From NCBI RefSeq assembly GCF_002904295.1, contig NZ_PPHG01000071.1, positions 168,001 through 232,000 of the forward strand: a stretch of DNA of 64,000 nt, in the 5' to 3' direction. This DNA is from Amycolatopsis sp. CA-128772. Lineage in GTDB: Bacteria > Actinomycetota > Actinomycetes > Mycobacteriales > Pseudonocardiaceae. Shown one piece after another: positions 8,765 through 16,899 of the stretch. The notes under the pieces were generated by a model. It was not told the DNA's origin and did no database searches. It was given only the letters and a program-made list of their open reading frames with translations. Each line of letters opens with the position of its first letter. Position 1 is the stretch's first letter. A program made the position numbers and the translations under genes.

Positions 8765-9014
8765 TACGCGAGCCGACCCTCTGGGTACGCGAACCGACCC
8801 TCTGGGTACGCGAACCGACCCTCTGGGTACGCGAACCGACCCTTCCGGTACGCGAGCCGGCCTCTGGTTACGGAACCCGGAGCACCCGGCCGGCGAACTC
8901 GCGTGCCCGGACGGCCGACTCGCGTACCTGGACGGTCGGTTCGCGTGTCTGAACGGTCGACTCGCGTACCTGGACAGTCGACTCGCGTACCTGGACGGTC
9001 GGTTCGCGTGTCCG
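8765..9014. repeat. Phased 21-bp repeat array in two opposite-facing blocks
   Basis: The left block (8765-8869) has five direct 21-bp units of the form TACGCGAaCCGACCCTCTGGG. The right block (about 8891-9014) has six copies of the reverse complement, with TCGCGT cores at 8899, 8920, 8941, 8962, 8983 and 9004, exactly 21 bases apart. Together they form a large inverted repeat able to fold into long stems. The left block fills the space between two convergent genes; the right block lies inside the coding end of the leftward membrane-protein gene. A related array is at about 16831-16899. Confidence 0.85.
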
Positions 9015-9326
9015 GAGGGACGACACGGCGGTGCGGGTCAGGGTGCCGGTGACCAGGGCGGTCGTGAGGACCAGGGCGGCGAGGGCGGAGGCGGGGTCGA
9101 ACGTCAGCTCGCCGAGGCGGCCGAGGACGAAACCCGCGTGCAGGGCCCACGCCACCACCGCCACACCGGCGGCGGGCGGGGGACTCCGGTAGGCGGTGGT
9201 GGTGACCACCGCGCCCAGGGTGACCAGCGCGTACCAGGGATGGCCCGTCGCCCCGGCCAGGTCCGCCACGATCACCGCGGCGACCGCGGCCGCGCAGCCG
9301 AACGGAAACCCGAAGCCGTCTGTCAT
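8868..9326 (-). CDS. Small membrane protein with a heptapeptide-repeat cytoplasmic tail
   Basis: This is a hypothetical integral membrane protein of 152 residues. From the ATG at 9326 it has hydrophobic segments around residues 7-24, 30-45, 50-70 and 80-100. A C-terminal tail of about 45 residues is built of heptads such as REPTVQV and RESTVQV, encoded by the right half of the 21-bp array. The stop codon (8868-8870) lies in the last unit of the left block. The membrane part resembles the sensor-like membrane region often found before histidine kinases, but no kinase follows. A longer start upstream is possible. The function is unknown; the tail may have arisen when repeats spread into the gene. 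Confidence 0.6.
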   Translation of the reverse strand: MTDGFGFPFGCAAAVAAVIVADLAGATGHPWYALVTLGAVVTTTAYRSPPPAAGVAVVAWALHAGFVLGRLGELTFDPASALAALVLTTALVTGTLTRTAVSSLRTREPTVQVRESTVQVRESTVQTREPTVQVRESAVRAREFAGRVLRVP

Positions 9327-9411
9327 CCGTCCAGTCCAGTCCGGCGCAGGCGCGCCGGCGTGGGCCAGGACACGATTCCGTACGCCCGCGCCCGGGATCT
9401 TCACGCTTCGT

Positions 9412-10281
9412 TTACTCGGACGCCGTCACCTGGGCGATCGCGTCGGCGAGTTCCGGCCAGACCGCGCGCGGCAGGTTGTGGCCCATCCCCGGGATGACCA
9501 GCAGCTCCGCACCCGGGATGGCCTCCGCCGTCGCCTTGCCGCCGCTGACGTTGATCAGCGGGTCGGCGTCGCCGTGGACGACCAGGGCCGGCAGCCGCAC
9601 CGAACGCAGCCCCGCGGTCCGGTCGCCCGAGGCGACGACCGCCGCCGCGTGCCGCAGCGTGCCCACCGGGTGGCGGGCGCGGTCGTAGTGCAGGGCCGCC
9701 TTGGCCAGCAGGAACGCCTCGTCGTCCGGGTAGCCGGGGGAGCCGAGCTTCCGGTAGCCCTCGACGCTGTCGGCGATGGCCTGCTCGCGCGTGTTCGCCG
9801 GCGGCCGCGTCAGCATCGCCAGCGCCCACGGCTCGGCCTGCCCGACGGCCCGGTCACCGGTGGTCGACATGATCGAGGTGACCGAAAGCAGCCGGTCCGG
9901 GTGGTCGATGGCCAGCTGCTGCACGATCATCCCGCCCATCGACGCGCCCACGACGTGCGCCCGGGAGATGCCGAGGGCGTCGAACAGCCCCACGGCGTCG
10001 TCGGCCATGTCCGACAGCGTGTACGGCGCGGTCGTCAGGTCGCCGGCGGCCAGCGCGGCCAGGTCCGGCGGGGGCAGGTGGTCGAGCCACGTCGAGAGCC
10101 CGACGTCCCGGTTGTCGTAGCGCACGACGAAGAACCCGCGGCCGGCCAGCAGCTCGCAGAAACCGTCCTCCCAGGTGATCATCTGGGCACCGAGGCCCAT
10201 CACCAGGACCAGGGGCGGATCCGCCGGATCGCCGAAGGTGTCGTACTCGAGCTCGAGACCGTTGGCCTGTGCGCGTGCCAT
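9412..10281 (-). CDS. Alpha/beta-fold hydrolase
   Basis: This is a 289-residue alpha/beta hydrolase. It has the oxyanion region PLVLVMGLGAQMITWEDGF, the nucleophile elbow GASMGGM, an acid region VHGDADPLI and the C-terminal histidine in IPGMGHNLPRAVW. The domain order and length match the DhaA/esterase-like family often annotated as hydrolase or peroxidase-like esterase. The ATG at 10281 is chosen because homology begins at once (ANGLELEYDTFGDP). It is divergent from a TetR regulator 67 bp away, which probably controls it. The substrate is unknown. Confidence 0.85.
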   Translation of the reverse strand: MARAQANGLELEYDTFGDPADPPLVLVMGLGAQMITWEDGFCELLAGRGFFVVRYDNRDVGLSTWLDHLPPPDLAALAAGDLTTAPYTLSDMADDAVGLFDALGISRAHVVGASMGGMIVQQLAIDHPDRLLSVTSIMSTTGDRAVGQAEPWALAMLTRPPANTREQAIADSVEGYRKLGSPGYPDDEAFLLAKAALHYDRARHPVGTLRHAAAVVASGDRTAGLRSVRLPALVVHGDADPLINVSGGKATAEAIPGAELLVIPGMGHNLPRAVWPELADAIAQVTASE

Positions 10282-10348
10282 GCCCCGATCCTGCCGTACC
10301 CGTGCGGAGCTGGCACCCGCCCGGCTGGTGCCGTTACCGTTACGCCCC

Positions 10349-11080
10349 ATGCCGACCTCATCCTCGGGTACCGGACAGCGCCCCCGATCGCGGGCCGCGG
10401 CGGGACTGCCGGCGCTCACCGCCGACCGCATCATCAGCGCCGCCACCGACCTGACGGGCCGGCGCGGCCTGGACAACTGGACCCTGCGGGAGCTCGCCCG
10501 CGCCGTCGAGGCCTACCCGGCGGTGGTCTACCACCACGTCGGCGACCGGGACGCGGTGGTGAACGCCGTCGTCGACCGGGTGGTCGGGCTGCTCGAGCTG
10601 CCGGACGAACACCTGCCGTGGCAGGCGTGGTTCACCGAGCTGCTGGCCTCGCTGCGCGCGGTGCTGCGGAGCTACCCCGGCTGCGCGCGGCGGCTGGCGC
10701 TGTTCGGCCCGTCGGTCGAAGCGGCCACGCGGTCCATCGACGCCGGCATCGGCGTGCTGCTGGCCGCCGGGTTCGGCCGCGAGAGCGTGCTGGCCTACAA
10801 CCTGCTGCTGATGACCGCGTGCCAGTTCGTCGCCATGGAGGACGACCGCGACGGCGCCCTCGCGCTGCGGATCGACAACACCGAGGAGTACGCCACCTAC
10901 CGCCAGCGGGCCGACCTGCCCGGGATGGCCGAACTCGGCGCGGCGATGCACGACCTGATGGGGGACCCCGACCTCGCCTCGGGCTACTACGCACAGCTCT
11001 ACGACTACGCCGTCCGGCGTTGCCTCGACGGGCTCGCCCACCGTCTGGCGGAACTGCACGATTCGGACAGTGCCGGTTGA
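10349..11080 (+). CDS. TetR-family transcriptional regulator
   Basis: This 243-residue repressor has an N-terminal TetR helix-turn-helix (about residues 22-70: TADRIISAATDLTGRRGLDN, then TLRELARAV and VVYHHVGDRDAVV). A long all-helical ligand domain follows with the TetR_C-like segment from about residue 95. It is transcribed divergently from the alpha/beta hydrolase gene, so that gene and its own promoter are the likely targets. A strong hairpin follows the gene at 11144-11183. The ligand is not predictable. Confidence 0.85.
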   Translation: MPTSSSGTGQRPRSRAAAGLPALTADRIISAATDLTGRRGLDNWTLRELARAVEAYPAVVYHHVGDRDAVVNAVVDRVVGLLELPDEHLPWQAWFTELLASLRAVLRSYPGCARRLALFGPSVEAATRSIDAGIGVLLAAGFGRESVLAYNLLLMTACQFVAMEDDRDGALALRIDNTEEYATYRQRADLPGMAELGAAMHDLMGDPDLASGYYAQLYDYAVRRCLDGLAHRLAELHDSDSAG

Positions 11081-11143
11081 CAGCGACTTGACAGTGCCGG
11101 GGCGTACCGTGGGCGTGCGTCGGTGGTTCGCCCACTGACCCGG

Positions 11144-11183
11144 AGCCCCTGGCGCCCTCCTCCCCCTCGTGGCGCCGGGGGCT
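11144..11183. terminator. Bidirectional hairpin between convergent TetR genes
   Basis: AGCCCCTGGCGCC (11144-11156) pairs with GGCGCCGGGGGCT (11171-11183) over 13 positions with a single G-U pair and a 14-base loop. It lies between the ends of two convergent regulator genes. No T-tract follows on either strand, as is common for high-GC actinomycete terminators. Confidence 0.6.
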
Positions 11184-11188
11184 TCGGT

Positions 11189-11830
11189 CTACACGCGACC
11201 GCTGCCCGGCGGCTCGGCCTGGATGGCCGGGAAGATTTCGCCGACCAGGGTCACCAGCGACTTCGACAGCAGCAGGTGCACCTGGTCGCGGGTCAGTGAC
11301 CGGCGCACCAGCCACTCCCGGCCGGCCGACTTCACCATCCCGCCGAACGCGCGCACGAGCGCGTTCAGCTCCGGCCCGTGTTCGCTCTCCCGCGACAGCC
11401 CGACGGCCTCCAGCACGCGGTCGGCCGATTCGCGGTCGGCTTCTTCGAGGATGCGCTCCACCTCGAGGTCGCGGCCGATGCCCTCGGGCGCGATCGCGGC
11501 CAGCCACATCCGCTCCTGGCTGGTGACCATGTCGAGGAACCACTCGATGGCGACGTCGGCCCGCAGCTCCAGCGGCCCGTCGGGGAGGATCTCGACGGCC
11601 AGCCGCGGCACGGTCAGCGCGCGGCGGATGATTTCCAGGTACAGCTCGCGTTTCGTGCCGAAGTAGTGGTTGATCAGCCCCCGCGCGACGCCGGCCGCCG
11701 CGGCGATGTCCGAAGTGGACACTGCGGAATAGGGACGCTCACCGAACAGCCGCGCGGCACAGGCGTAGATCTGTTCCTTCCGTTCGTCCGGTTCCAGTCT
11801 TCGCCATCTCGGCGCCGGCTCGGTGTTCAT
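11189..11830 (-). CDS. TetR-family transcriptional regulator
   Basis: This 213-residue protein has a clear TetR DNA-binding domain at about residues 15-62 (RKEQIYACAARLFGERPYSA, then TSDIAAAAGVARGLINHYFG and TKRELYLEII). The C-terminal helical domain is of the type seen in actinobacterial regulators of lipid or efflux genes. It ends just past a hairpin shared with the convergent TetR gene. It lies upstream of the leftward amine oxidase operon end, with 92 bases between, but is not coupled to it. The target and ligand are unknown. Confidence 0.85.
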   Translation of the reverse strand: MNTEPAPRWRRLEPDERKEQIYACAARLFGERPYSAVSTSDIAAAAGVARGLINHYFGTKRELYLEIIRRALTVPRLAVEILPDGPLELRADVAIEWFLDMVTSQERMWLAAIAPEGIGRDLEVERILEEADRESADRVLEAVGLSRESEHGPELNALVRAFGGMVKSAGREWLVRRSLTRDQVHLLLSKSLVTLVGEIFPAIQAEPPGSGRV

Positions 11831-11922
11831 GTGCTCATCGTCGCACGGGCCGTTGCGCCGGGCAGGGCAGTCAGCACGATGTCGGATGCGCCGCCACTGC
11901 TATCCCACGATCGGGGCACGCC

Positions 11923-13614
11923 TCAGTCCGGCAGCGTGATCGGCGCGATGTCCGCGAAGCCGTCACCCGGGCCGGGGTTCGCCGGATCGGTGGCCCCGCC
12001 GAAGTGGTGCAGCACACCCCACACCGCGTTGAGCGCCGTCTGGACCGCGCCCTCGGCCCAGCCCGCCGTCCAGGAGATGTCGTCGCCGGCGAGGAACAGG
12101 CCGCGGTACCGCGGCGGCAGCTCGTCCTGCACGAAGTGCGTGAACAGCCGCTGCTGGTAGCGGTAGTGGCCGGGCAGGTTCGCCTTGAACGCCCCCATGA
12201 AGTGCGGTTCGGCTTCCCAGGACACGGTCACCGGGTCGCCGATGATGTGCCGCCGGACGTCGACGCCGGGGTAGATCTCGCGCAGCGACTGGAGCATCAC
12301 CTCGACGCGTTCGCCCACCGAGAGCGGCAGCCACTTCAGCGAGTCGTCGGCCCACGTGTAGGACAGGCAGATCACGGCGGGCTTCGCCGGGTCGTCGCCG
12401 AGCAGGTACGTGCCGCGCGGCATCCGGTCGGTGAGCGTCATGCTCATCGCGTCGCGGCCGGTGGCCGGGTCGCGGTCCAGCCAGAACGGCCGGTCGACCG
12501 GCACGAACACCTTCGACGACGCCATGTAGTGCGTGCGCTCGATCGCCGTCCAGTGGTCGATCGGGAACAGCGCCTCGTCGCACTCGATGTTCGACAGCAG
12601 CATCCAGCTCTGCGCGGTGAACACCGCCGCCGGGTACGTCCGGATGTGCCCTTCGGTGTCGGTCACGGTGATGTTGCCGGGCGCCGTGCGGTGCAGCCGC
12701 GCGACGCCGGGCTGCGGCCGTCCGCCGTGCAGCGTGCTCAGGCTGGTGCCCGCCGGCCAGAACGCGAGGTCTTCCGGCGCGTGCTCCCACAGCCGCAGGG
12801 GAAGCTGCCGGCTGCCGCCGGCGATGCTGCGGTGCTCGTCGTCGGCTCCGGTGTAGACCACCCGCAGGATCTCCAGGATGGAGTTCGGGAAATCGGTGTC
12901 CCAGCCGCCGGTGCCGAAGCCGACCTGGCCGAAGATCTCGCGGTGGCGGAAGGAGGCGAACGCGGGGGAGTCGCAGAGGAAGCCGTAGAACGTCTGGTTG
13001 TCCAGCCGCGGCACCAGCTCGTTCCACAGCCGCTTGATCGTCTTCGCGTCGCGGTCGCGGATCGCCGTCTGCATCTCGGCGAAAGAGGCGTGCTCGGCCA
13101 GTGTCCGGTCCCAGGCCGCGGCGACCTCGCGGAAGACGGCGGGCAGGTCCTCGGGCGTGCGCGCGTAGTGGCTCTGCCCCTTCAGGTCCACGACGGTGCT
13201 CGGGGTCCCGGGTGCCAGCGGGTTCGGGAACGGCGTGGTCGCCAGCCCGACCTTGTCGATGTAGTGGAACAGCGCGGTCGACGCGGGCGGGAAGCGCATC
13301 GCGCCCATCTCGGCGACGACGTCGTCCGGGCAGCCGGGGAACCGCACGGTCCGCAGCCGGCCGCCGAGCTCGGCGATCTCGTACACCACCGGGCGCAGGC
13401 CCACCTTCATCAGCTCGTAGGCGGTGACGATGCCGGAGAGGCCGCCGCCGATCACGGCGACCTCGGTGCCGTGCCGGTGCGCGGGCAGCGAGCCGAGGCC
13501 GGCGGGGTGGGCGAGGTAGTCGTCGTAGGCGAACGGGAAGTCGGGGCCGAACATGGTGATCGGGCGGCCCGCCGGTTCGTCGTGGTGGATCGCGGTCGGG
13601 ACGGCGGAGGTCAT
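11923..13614 (-). CDS. Flavin monoamine oxidase / L-amino acid oxidase family protein
   Basis: This FAD-dependent amine or amino-acid oxidase would convert a primary or secondary amine to an aldehyde or imine with release of hydrogen peroxide. The FAD-binding Rossmann motif VAVIGGGLSGIVTAYELMKVG lies near residues 52-72, followed by the GG doublet motif ELGGRLRT. A C-terminal FAD motif reads GLFLAGDDISWTAGWAEGAV. At 563 residues it resembles bacterial tryptophan/lysine monooxygenase-like oxidases. The start overlaps the nitrilase-family stop by four bases, so it is the third gene of a permease-amidase-oxidase operon. The context suggests uptake and breakdown of an amine such as a polyamine or an amino-acid amide. 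The exact substrate is unknown. Confidence 0.85.
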   Translation of the reverse strand: MTSAVPTAIHHDEPAGRPITMFGPDFPFAYDDYLAHPAGLGSLPAHRHGTEVAVIGGGLSGIVTAYELMKVGLRPVVYEIAELGGRLRTVRFPGCPDDVVAEMGAMRFPPASTALFHYIDKVGLATTPFPNPLAPGTPSTVVDLKGQSHYARTPEDLPAVFREVAAAWDRTLAEHASFAEMQTAIRDRDAKTIKRLWNELVPRLDNQTFYGFLCDSPAFASFRHREIFGQVGFGTGGWDTDFPNSILEILRVVYTGADDEHRSIAGGSRQLPLRLWEHAPEDLAFWPAGTSLSTLHGGRPQPGVARLHRTAPGNITVTDTEGHIRTYPAAVFTAQSWMLLSNIECDEALFPIDHWTAIERTHYMASSKVFVPVDRPFWLDRDPATGRDAMSMTLTDRMPRGTYLLGDDPAKPAVICLSYTWADDSLKWLPLSVGERVEVMLQSLREIYPGVDVRRHIIGDPVTVSWEAEPHFMGAFKANLPGHYRYQQRLFTHFVQDELPPRYRGLFLAGDDISWTAGWAEGAVQTALNAVWGVLHHFGGATDPANPGPGDGFADIAPITLPD

Positions 13615-14354
13615 GCGGTGGTTCCCCGGTACAGTTCGGGCCGTCGGTCGGCCAGGTGGGTGTTTTCCAGGCGGGACGCGGTCAGGGCGTCCCGCGTGAC
13701 GTCGGCGGCGATGACCTCGGGCCCGGCGCCGGCGCGGGCCAGCACCGCGCCGGTCGGGGCCACGACGCAGGATCGCCCGCAGTAGGTCAGCTCCCGCTCG
13801 GTGTCGCAGCGGTTGGCGTAGGCGACGAACAGCTGGCTTTCGTAGGCCCGCGCGGGTACGAGCGTGTCGGCGACGATCTCGTAAGGGCTCATCAGCGCGG
13901 TCGGCACGACCAGCAGCTCGGTGCCGGCGAGCGCGTGCGCGCGGACCAGCTCCGGGAACTCGACGTCGTAGCAGATGAGCAGCCCGACCCGGATGCCGCC
14001 GAGGTCGGCCTGCACCACCGGCTCGTCGCCGGGGGTGAACCAGGCCTTGTCGAGGTCGCCGAAGAGGTGCGTCTTGCGGTAGTTGGCGAGCCGGTGCCCG
14101 GTCGCGTCGATCAGCTGGACGCTGTTGTAGACGTGCTCGCCGTCGGTTTCCGGGTAGCCGTACGCCAGTGCGGTGCCTCTTTGCCGCGCCAGTGCGGACA
14201 TCCGGGCCGCGGTGGGGCCGTCGGCGGGTTCGGCGAGCTCGTGCGTGCGCGCGCCGATGTGGTAGCCGGTGGTGATCATCTCCGCGGTGACGACGAGGTC
14301 GGCGTCGATCCGCGGCAGGTCGCCGAGCGGGCCCTGGTGGACGGCGACCCTCAT
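13611..14354 (-). CDS. Carbon-nitrogen hydrolase (nitrilase-superfamily amidase)
   Basis: This 247-residue enzyme of the nitrilase superfamily hydrolyses an amide, carbamoyl or omega-amide bond. The catalytic triad is visible as E25 (VVTAEMITTGY), K94 (NYRKTHLFG) and C128 (LLICYDVEFPE). The start ATG at 14354 overlaps the permease stop by four bases, and its own stop overlaps the amine oxidase start by four bases. Translation of the three genes is therefore probably coupled. In this setting it may hydrolyse the amide or carbamoyl intermediate formed after amine oxidation; this is inference. Nitrile hydrolysis itself is less likely, since short members of this clade are mostly amidases. Confidence 0.88.
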   Translation of the reverse strand: MRVAVHQGPLGDLPRIDADLVVTAEMITTGYHIGARTHELAEPADGPTAARMSALARQRGTALAYGYPETDGEHVYNSVQLIDATGHRLANYRKTHLFGDLDKAWFTPGDEPVVQADLGGIRVGLLICYDVEFPELVRAHALAGTELLVVPTALMSPYEIVADTLVPARAYESQLFVAYANRCDTERELTYCGRSCVVAPTGAVLARAGAGPEVIAADVTRDALTASRLENTHLADRRPELYRGTTA

Positions 14355-15742
14355 GCCAGCCTCGACTTCCGGATCCCGTAGCCGAAGTAGATCAGCAGGC
14401 CCAGCACCATCCAGGCGCCGAAGACCAGCCAGGTGGCACCGTCGAGGCTGAGCATCATGTAGCCGCAGCAGAGCACGCCCAGGATCGGCGTGACCGGCGA
14501 GAGCGGGACGCGGAACGTCCGCGGGCGGTCGGGCTGGCGCTTCCGGAGCAGCAGGACGGCGACGTTGACCAGGCCGAACGCGAACAGCGTCCCGATGCTG
14601 GTGGCGTCGGCCAGCTTCCCGAGCGGGATGAAGGCGGCCAGGACCGCGACGAAGGCCGACACGACCAGGGTGTTGATCCGCGGGGAACCGGACTTCGTGT
14701 CTACTTTGGACAGCGCGGGCGGGACAAGGCCGTCGCGGGACATCGCGAACAGGATGCGGGTCTGTCCGTAGAGGACGGTCAGCACCACGCTGGAGATGGC
14801 CACGATCGCGCCGACGGCCAGGAGCGCGGCCCAGAACGGGTTGTCGGAGACGACGTCGAGCACGTGCGAGAGGGCGGCTTCCTGGCCGTCGAACTGCTGC
14901 CACGGCAGGGCGCCGACCGCGGCCACCGCGACCAGGCAGTACAGCACGGTGACGATGCCGAGCGAGAGCAGGATCGCCCGCGGCAGGTCGCGCTGCGGGT
15001 TCTTGGCTTCCTCGCCCGCGGTCGACGCGGCGTCGAAGCCGATGTAGGAGAAGAACAGCTTGGCGCCGCCGGCGCTCAGCCCGGCCAGCCCGAGCGGCAA
15101 GAACGGGGTGAAGTTCTTCGCCTGCACGGCGCTGAAGGCGATCGCGCAGAACAGCACCAGCGTGCCGATCTTGACCACGACCATGACCGCGTTGGCCCGC
15201 GCGCTCTCCTTCGCGCCGGACAGGAGCAGGAGCATCGCCAGGACGACGACGAGGATGGCGGGCACGTTGACGACCCCGCCCGAGCCCGGCGGCCGGCTCA
15301 GCGCGTCCGGGATGGTGAAGCCGAAGGCCAGCCGCAGCAGTTCGTTGAGGTACTGCCCCCAGCCGACCGCGACCGACGCGACCGAGACGCCGTACTCGAG
15401 CACCAGGCACCACCCGCAGACCCAGGCGACGAGCTCGCCGAGCGTGGCGTAGGTGTAGGAGTAGGACGAACCGGACAGCGGGATCATCCCGGCGAGCTCG
15501 GCGTAGGACAACGCGGAGAAGAACGCCGTGACGCCGGCGAGCACGAAGGAGAGCACGACCGCCGGGCCGGCCACCGGGACGGCCTCGCCGAGCACGACGA
15601 AGATGCCGCTGCCCAGCGTCGCCCCGATGCTGAGCATGGTGAGCTGCCCGAGGCCGAGCGACCGCTTCAACGTGCCATGATCGCCTTCGGCGACGAGGTC
15701 GGCGACCGGTTTCCGCCGCACCGTCGCGGCTCGCAGAGTCAT
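14351..15742 (-). CDS. APC-superfamily amino acid/polyamine permease
   Basis: This 463-residue integral membrane transporter has about 12 hydrophobic helices. The APC family substrate-binding signature lies in helix 1 (SIGATLGSGIFVVLGEA), and the consensus region GCxx-like AELAGMIPLSGSSYSYTYAT follows. It belongs to the cationic amino acid/polyamine-type APC branch. The ATG at 15742 (MTLRAAT) is preferred over a longer reading because the upstream sequence is promoter-like and holds palindromes. It leads the amine catabolic operon with the amidase and amine oxidase, and probably brings in their substrate. Confidence 0.88.
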   Translation of the reverse strand: MTLRAATVRRKPVADLVAEGDHGTLKRSLGLGQLTMLSIGATLGSGIFVVLGEAVPVAGPAVVLSFVLAGVTAFFSALSYAELAGMIPLSGSSYSYTYATLGELVAWVCGWCLVLEYGVSVASVAVGWGQYLNELLRLAFGFTIPDALSRPPGSGGVVNVPAILVVVLAMLLLLSGAKESARANAVMVVVKIGTLVLFCAIAFSAVQAKNFTPFLPLGLAGLSAGGAKLFFSYIGFDAASTAGEEAKNPQRDLPRAILLSLGIVTVLYCLVAVAAVGALPWQQFDGQEAALSHVLDVVSDNPFWAALLAVGAIVAISSVVLTVLYGQTRILFAMSRDGLVPPALSKVDTKSGSPRINTLVVSAFVAVLAAFIPLGKLADATSIGTLFAFGLVNVAVLLLRKRQPDRPRTFRVPLSPVTPILGVLCCGYMMLSLDGATWLVFGAWMVLGLLIYFGYGIRKSRLA

Positions 15743-15800
15743 GCCGACGACCGTAACGGCCGTTTCCGGCCCGCAAAACACGAGGACGTTGCGCGTACAG

Positions 15801-15835
15801 ATGAATCACAGGTGATTCATTGCACAGTAGGTGCA
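15801..15835. promoter_or_regulatory. Two adjacent inverted repeats upstream of the amine permease operon
   Basis: ATGAATCACAGGTGATTCAT (15801-15820) has perfect 8-bp arms around a 4-base centre. It is followed at once by TGCACAGTAGGTGCA (15821-15835), with 5-bp arms. They lie 59-93 bp before the permease ATG and about 114 bp before the rightward SCO6745-family gene. They are good candidates for a regulator site controlling one or both promoters. No regulator gene adjoins the site, so the protein is not assigned. Confidence 0.5.
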
Positions 15836-15948
15836 GATCGTGGCGATTCGTTCCAAGTGGGTTCCGAGGTGTCGGATCCGGCGAGGGGCCTTCGTGGAGG
15901 GGGTGAGCGGGTCGCCACGAGGGCGCCGCCACGTACCCAGGAGACGAA

Positions 15949-16782
15949 ATGCCGCATCCGGAGCCTGTCGCCCGCCGCATGTACGACCTGGTCGAGCCGA
16001 TCGGCCTGGTGCCCTACTTCGCCGACGAGTCGGACGAGGAGCTGATGGCGCTGGGCCTGCGCAACGTGTGGGACGCCTACTTCGCCGGGCGCGCCGCGCC
16101 GCTCGGCCGTGCGGCGTCTCCTGAGGTCGTCCACGCGATCTTCTACAACTTCGCGCCCGGCGAGGTGGCCCGGCACATCCCGAAGGTCTGGGACCTGACC
16201 ACGCCCGAGGCCGCCCTGGCGGCCCGCGAGCGGGGGTGCGCGGCGGGGATGCGGCGGATCCTCGGCGACCTGGCCGACGACCCGGGCGTCGCCCGCGCCG
16301 CCGACCTGCTGCTGAAGGCGGCGACCAGCGCCCCGGTGGAGGGCCGTCCCCTGTACGCCGCCTTGCGGACGGTCCCGGTGCCGCAGGAGCCGGTGGCCAG
16401 GCTCTGGCACACGGCGACCCTGCTGCGTGAACACCGCGGCGACGGCCACACGGTCGCCCTGGTCGCCGAGGGCATCGGCGGCACCGAAGCCCACGTGCTG
16501 CACTCGCTGTCCGTCAACCTGCCCGCGAAGGACTTCGGCCGGGTCTGGCACCTCCCGGCCGCCCAGCTGGAGGCGGTCATCGAGGGCATGCGCACCCGCG
16601 GCCTCATCGGCCCCGACGGCTGGCTGACCCCCGCCGGCCACGCCACCAAGGACCGCGTCGAAGCGCTGACCGACCGGCTCGCCGAGGCCCCCTACAACAC
16701 CCTGACCCCCACCGAACTCGCCGACCTGATCACCGACCTCGAACCGATCTCCAAGACCTTCCGCGCCACCTTCCCGATGTGA
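15949..16782 (+). CDS. SCO6745 family protein
   Basis: This 277-residue protein matches the actinobacterial SCO6745 family, beginning ARRMYDLVEPIGLVPYFADES and containing a MarR-like winged-helix segment toward the C-terminus (WLTPAGHATKDRVEALTDRLA). Family members are conserved in Streptomyces and relatives without an established function. The ATG is preceded by AGGAGACGAA, a good ribosome site. There is no signal peptide. A related 21-bp repeat array starts about 50 bases downstream, before the convergent kinase gene. A DNA-binding or ligand-sensing role is possible from the fold, but unproven. Confidence 0.8.
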   Translation: MPHPEPVARRMYDLVEPIGLVPYFADESDEELMALGLRNVWDAYFAGRAAPLGRAASPEVVHAIFYNFAPGEVARHIPKVWDLTTPEAALAARERGCAAGMRRILGDLADDPGVARAADLLLKAATSAPVEGRPLYAALRTVPVPQEPVARLWHTATLLREHRGDGHTVALVAEGIGGTEAHVLHSLSVNLPAKDFGRVWHLPAAQLEAVIEGMRTRGLIGPDGWLTPAGHATKDRVEALTDRLAEAPYNTLTPTELADLITDLEPISKTFRATFPM

Positions 16783-16830
16783 CCCGTGCTTCCCGGGCCA
16801 TCACCCGTGATTGAAGGGGCGACACGGCCC

Positions 16831-16899
16831 GCCTTTGTGTCGACCTTCTGATCACGCGAGTTGGCTCTCCGATCACGCGTGTCGACCTTTCGGTCACGC
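16831..16899. repeat. Second copy of the phased 21-bp repeat family
   Basis: TCACGC cores occur at 16852, 16873 and 16894, exactly 21 bases apart. A decayed first unit from about 16831 keeps only GTGTCGACC. Units read like TCACGCGAGTTGGCTCTCCGA and share the ACGCGA core and the CTCT spacing of the array at 8765. Again the array lies between convergent gene ends, and its last unit covers the stop codon (16894-16896) of the leftward gene. Confidence 0.7.

Noticed and set aside
8765..9014. CRISPR array
   Set aside because: Repeats are contiguous 21-bp units without spacers and no cas genes are near.
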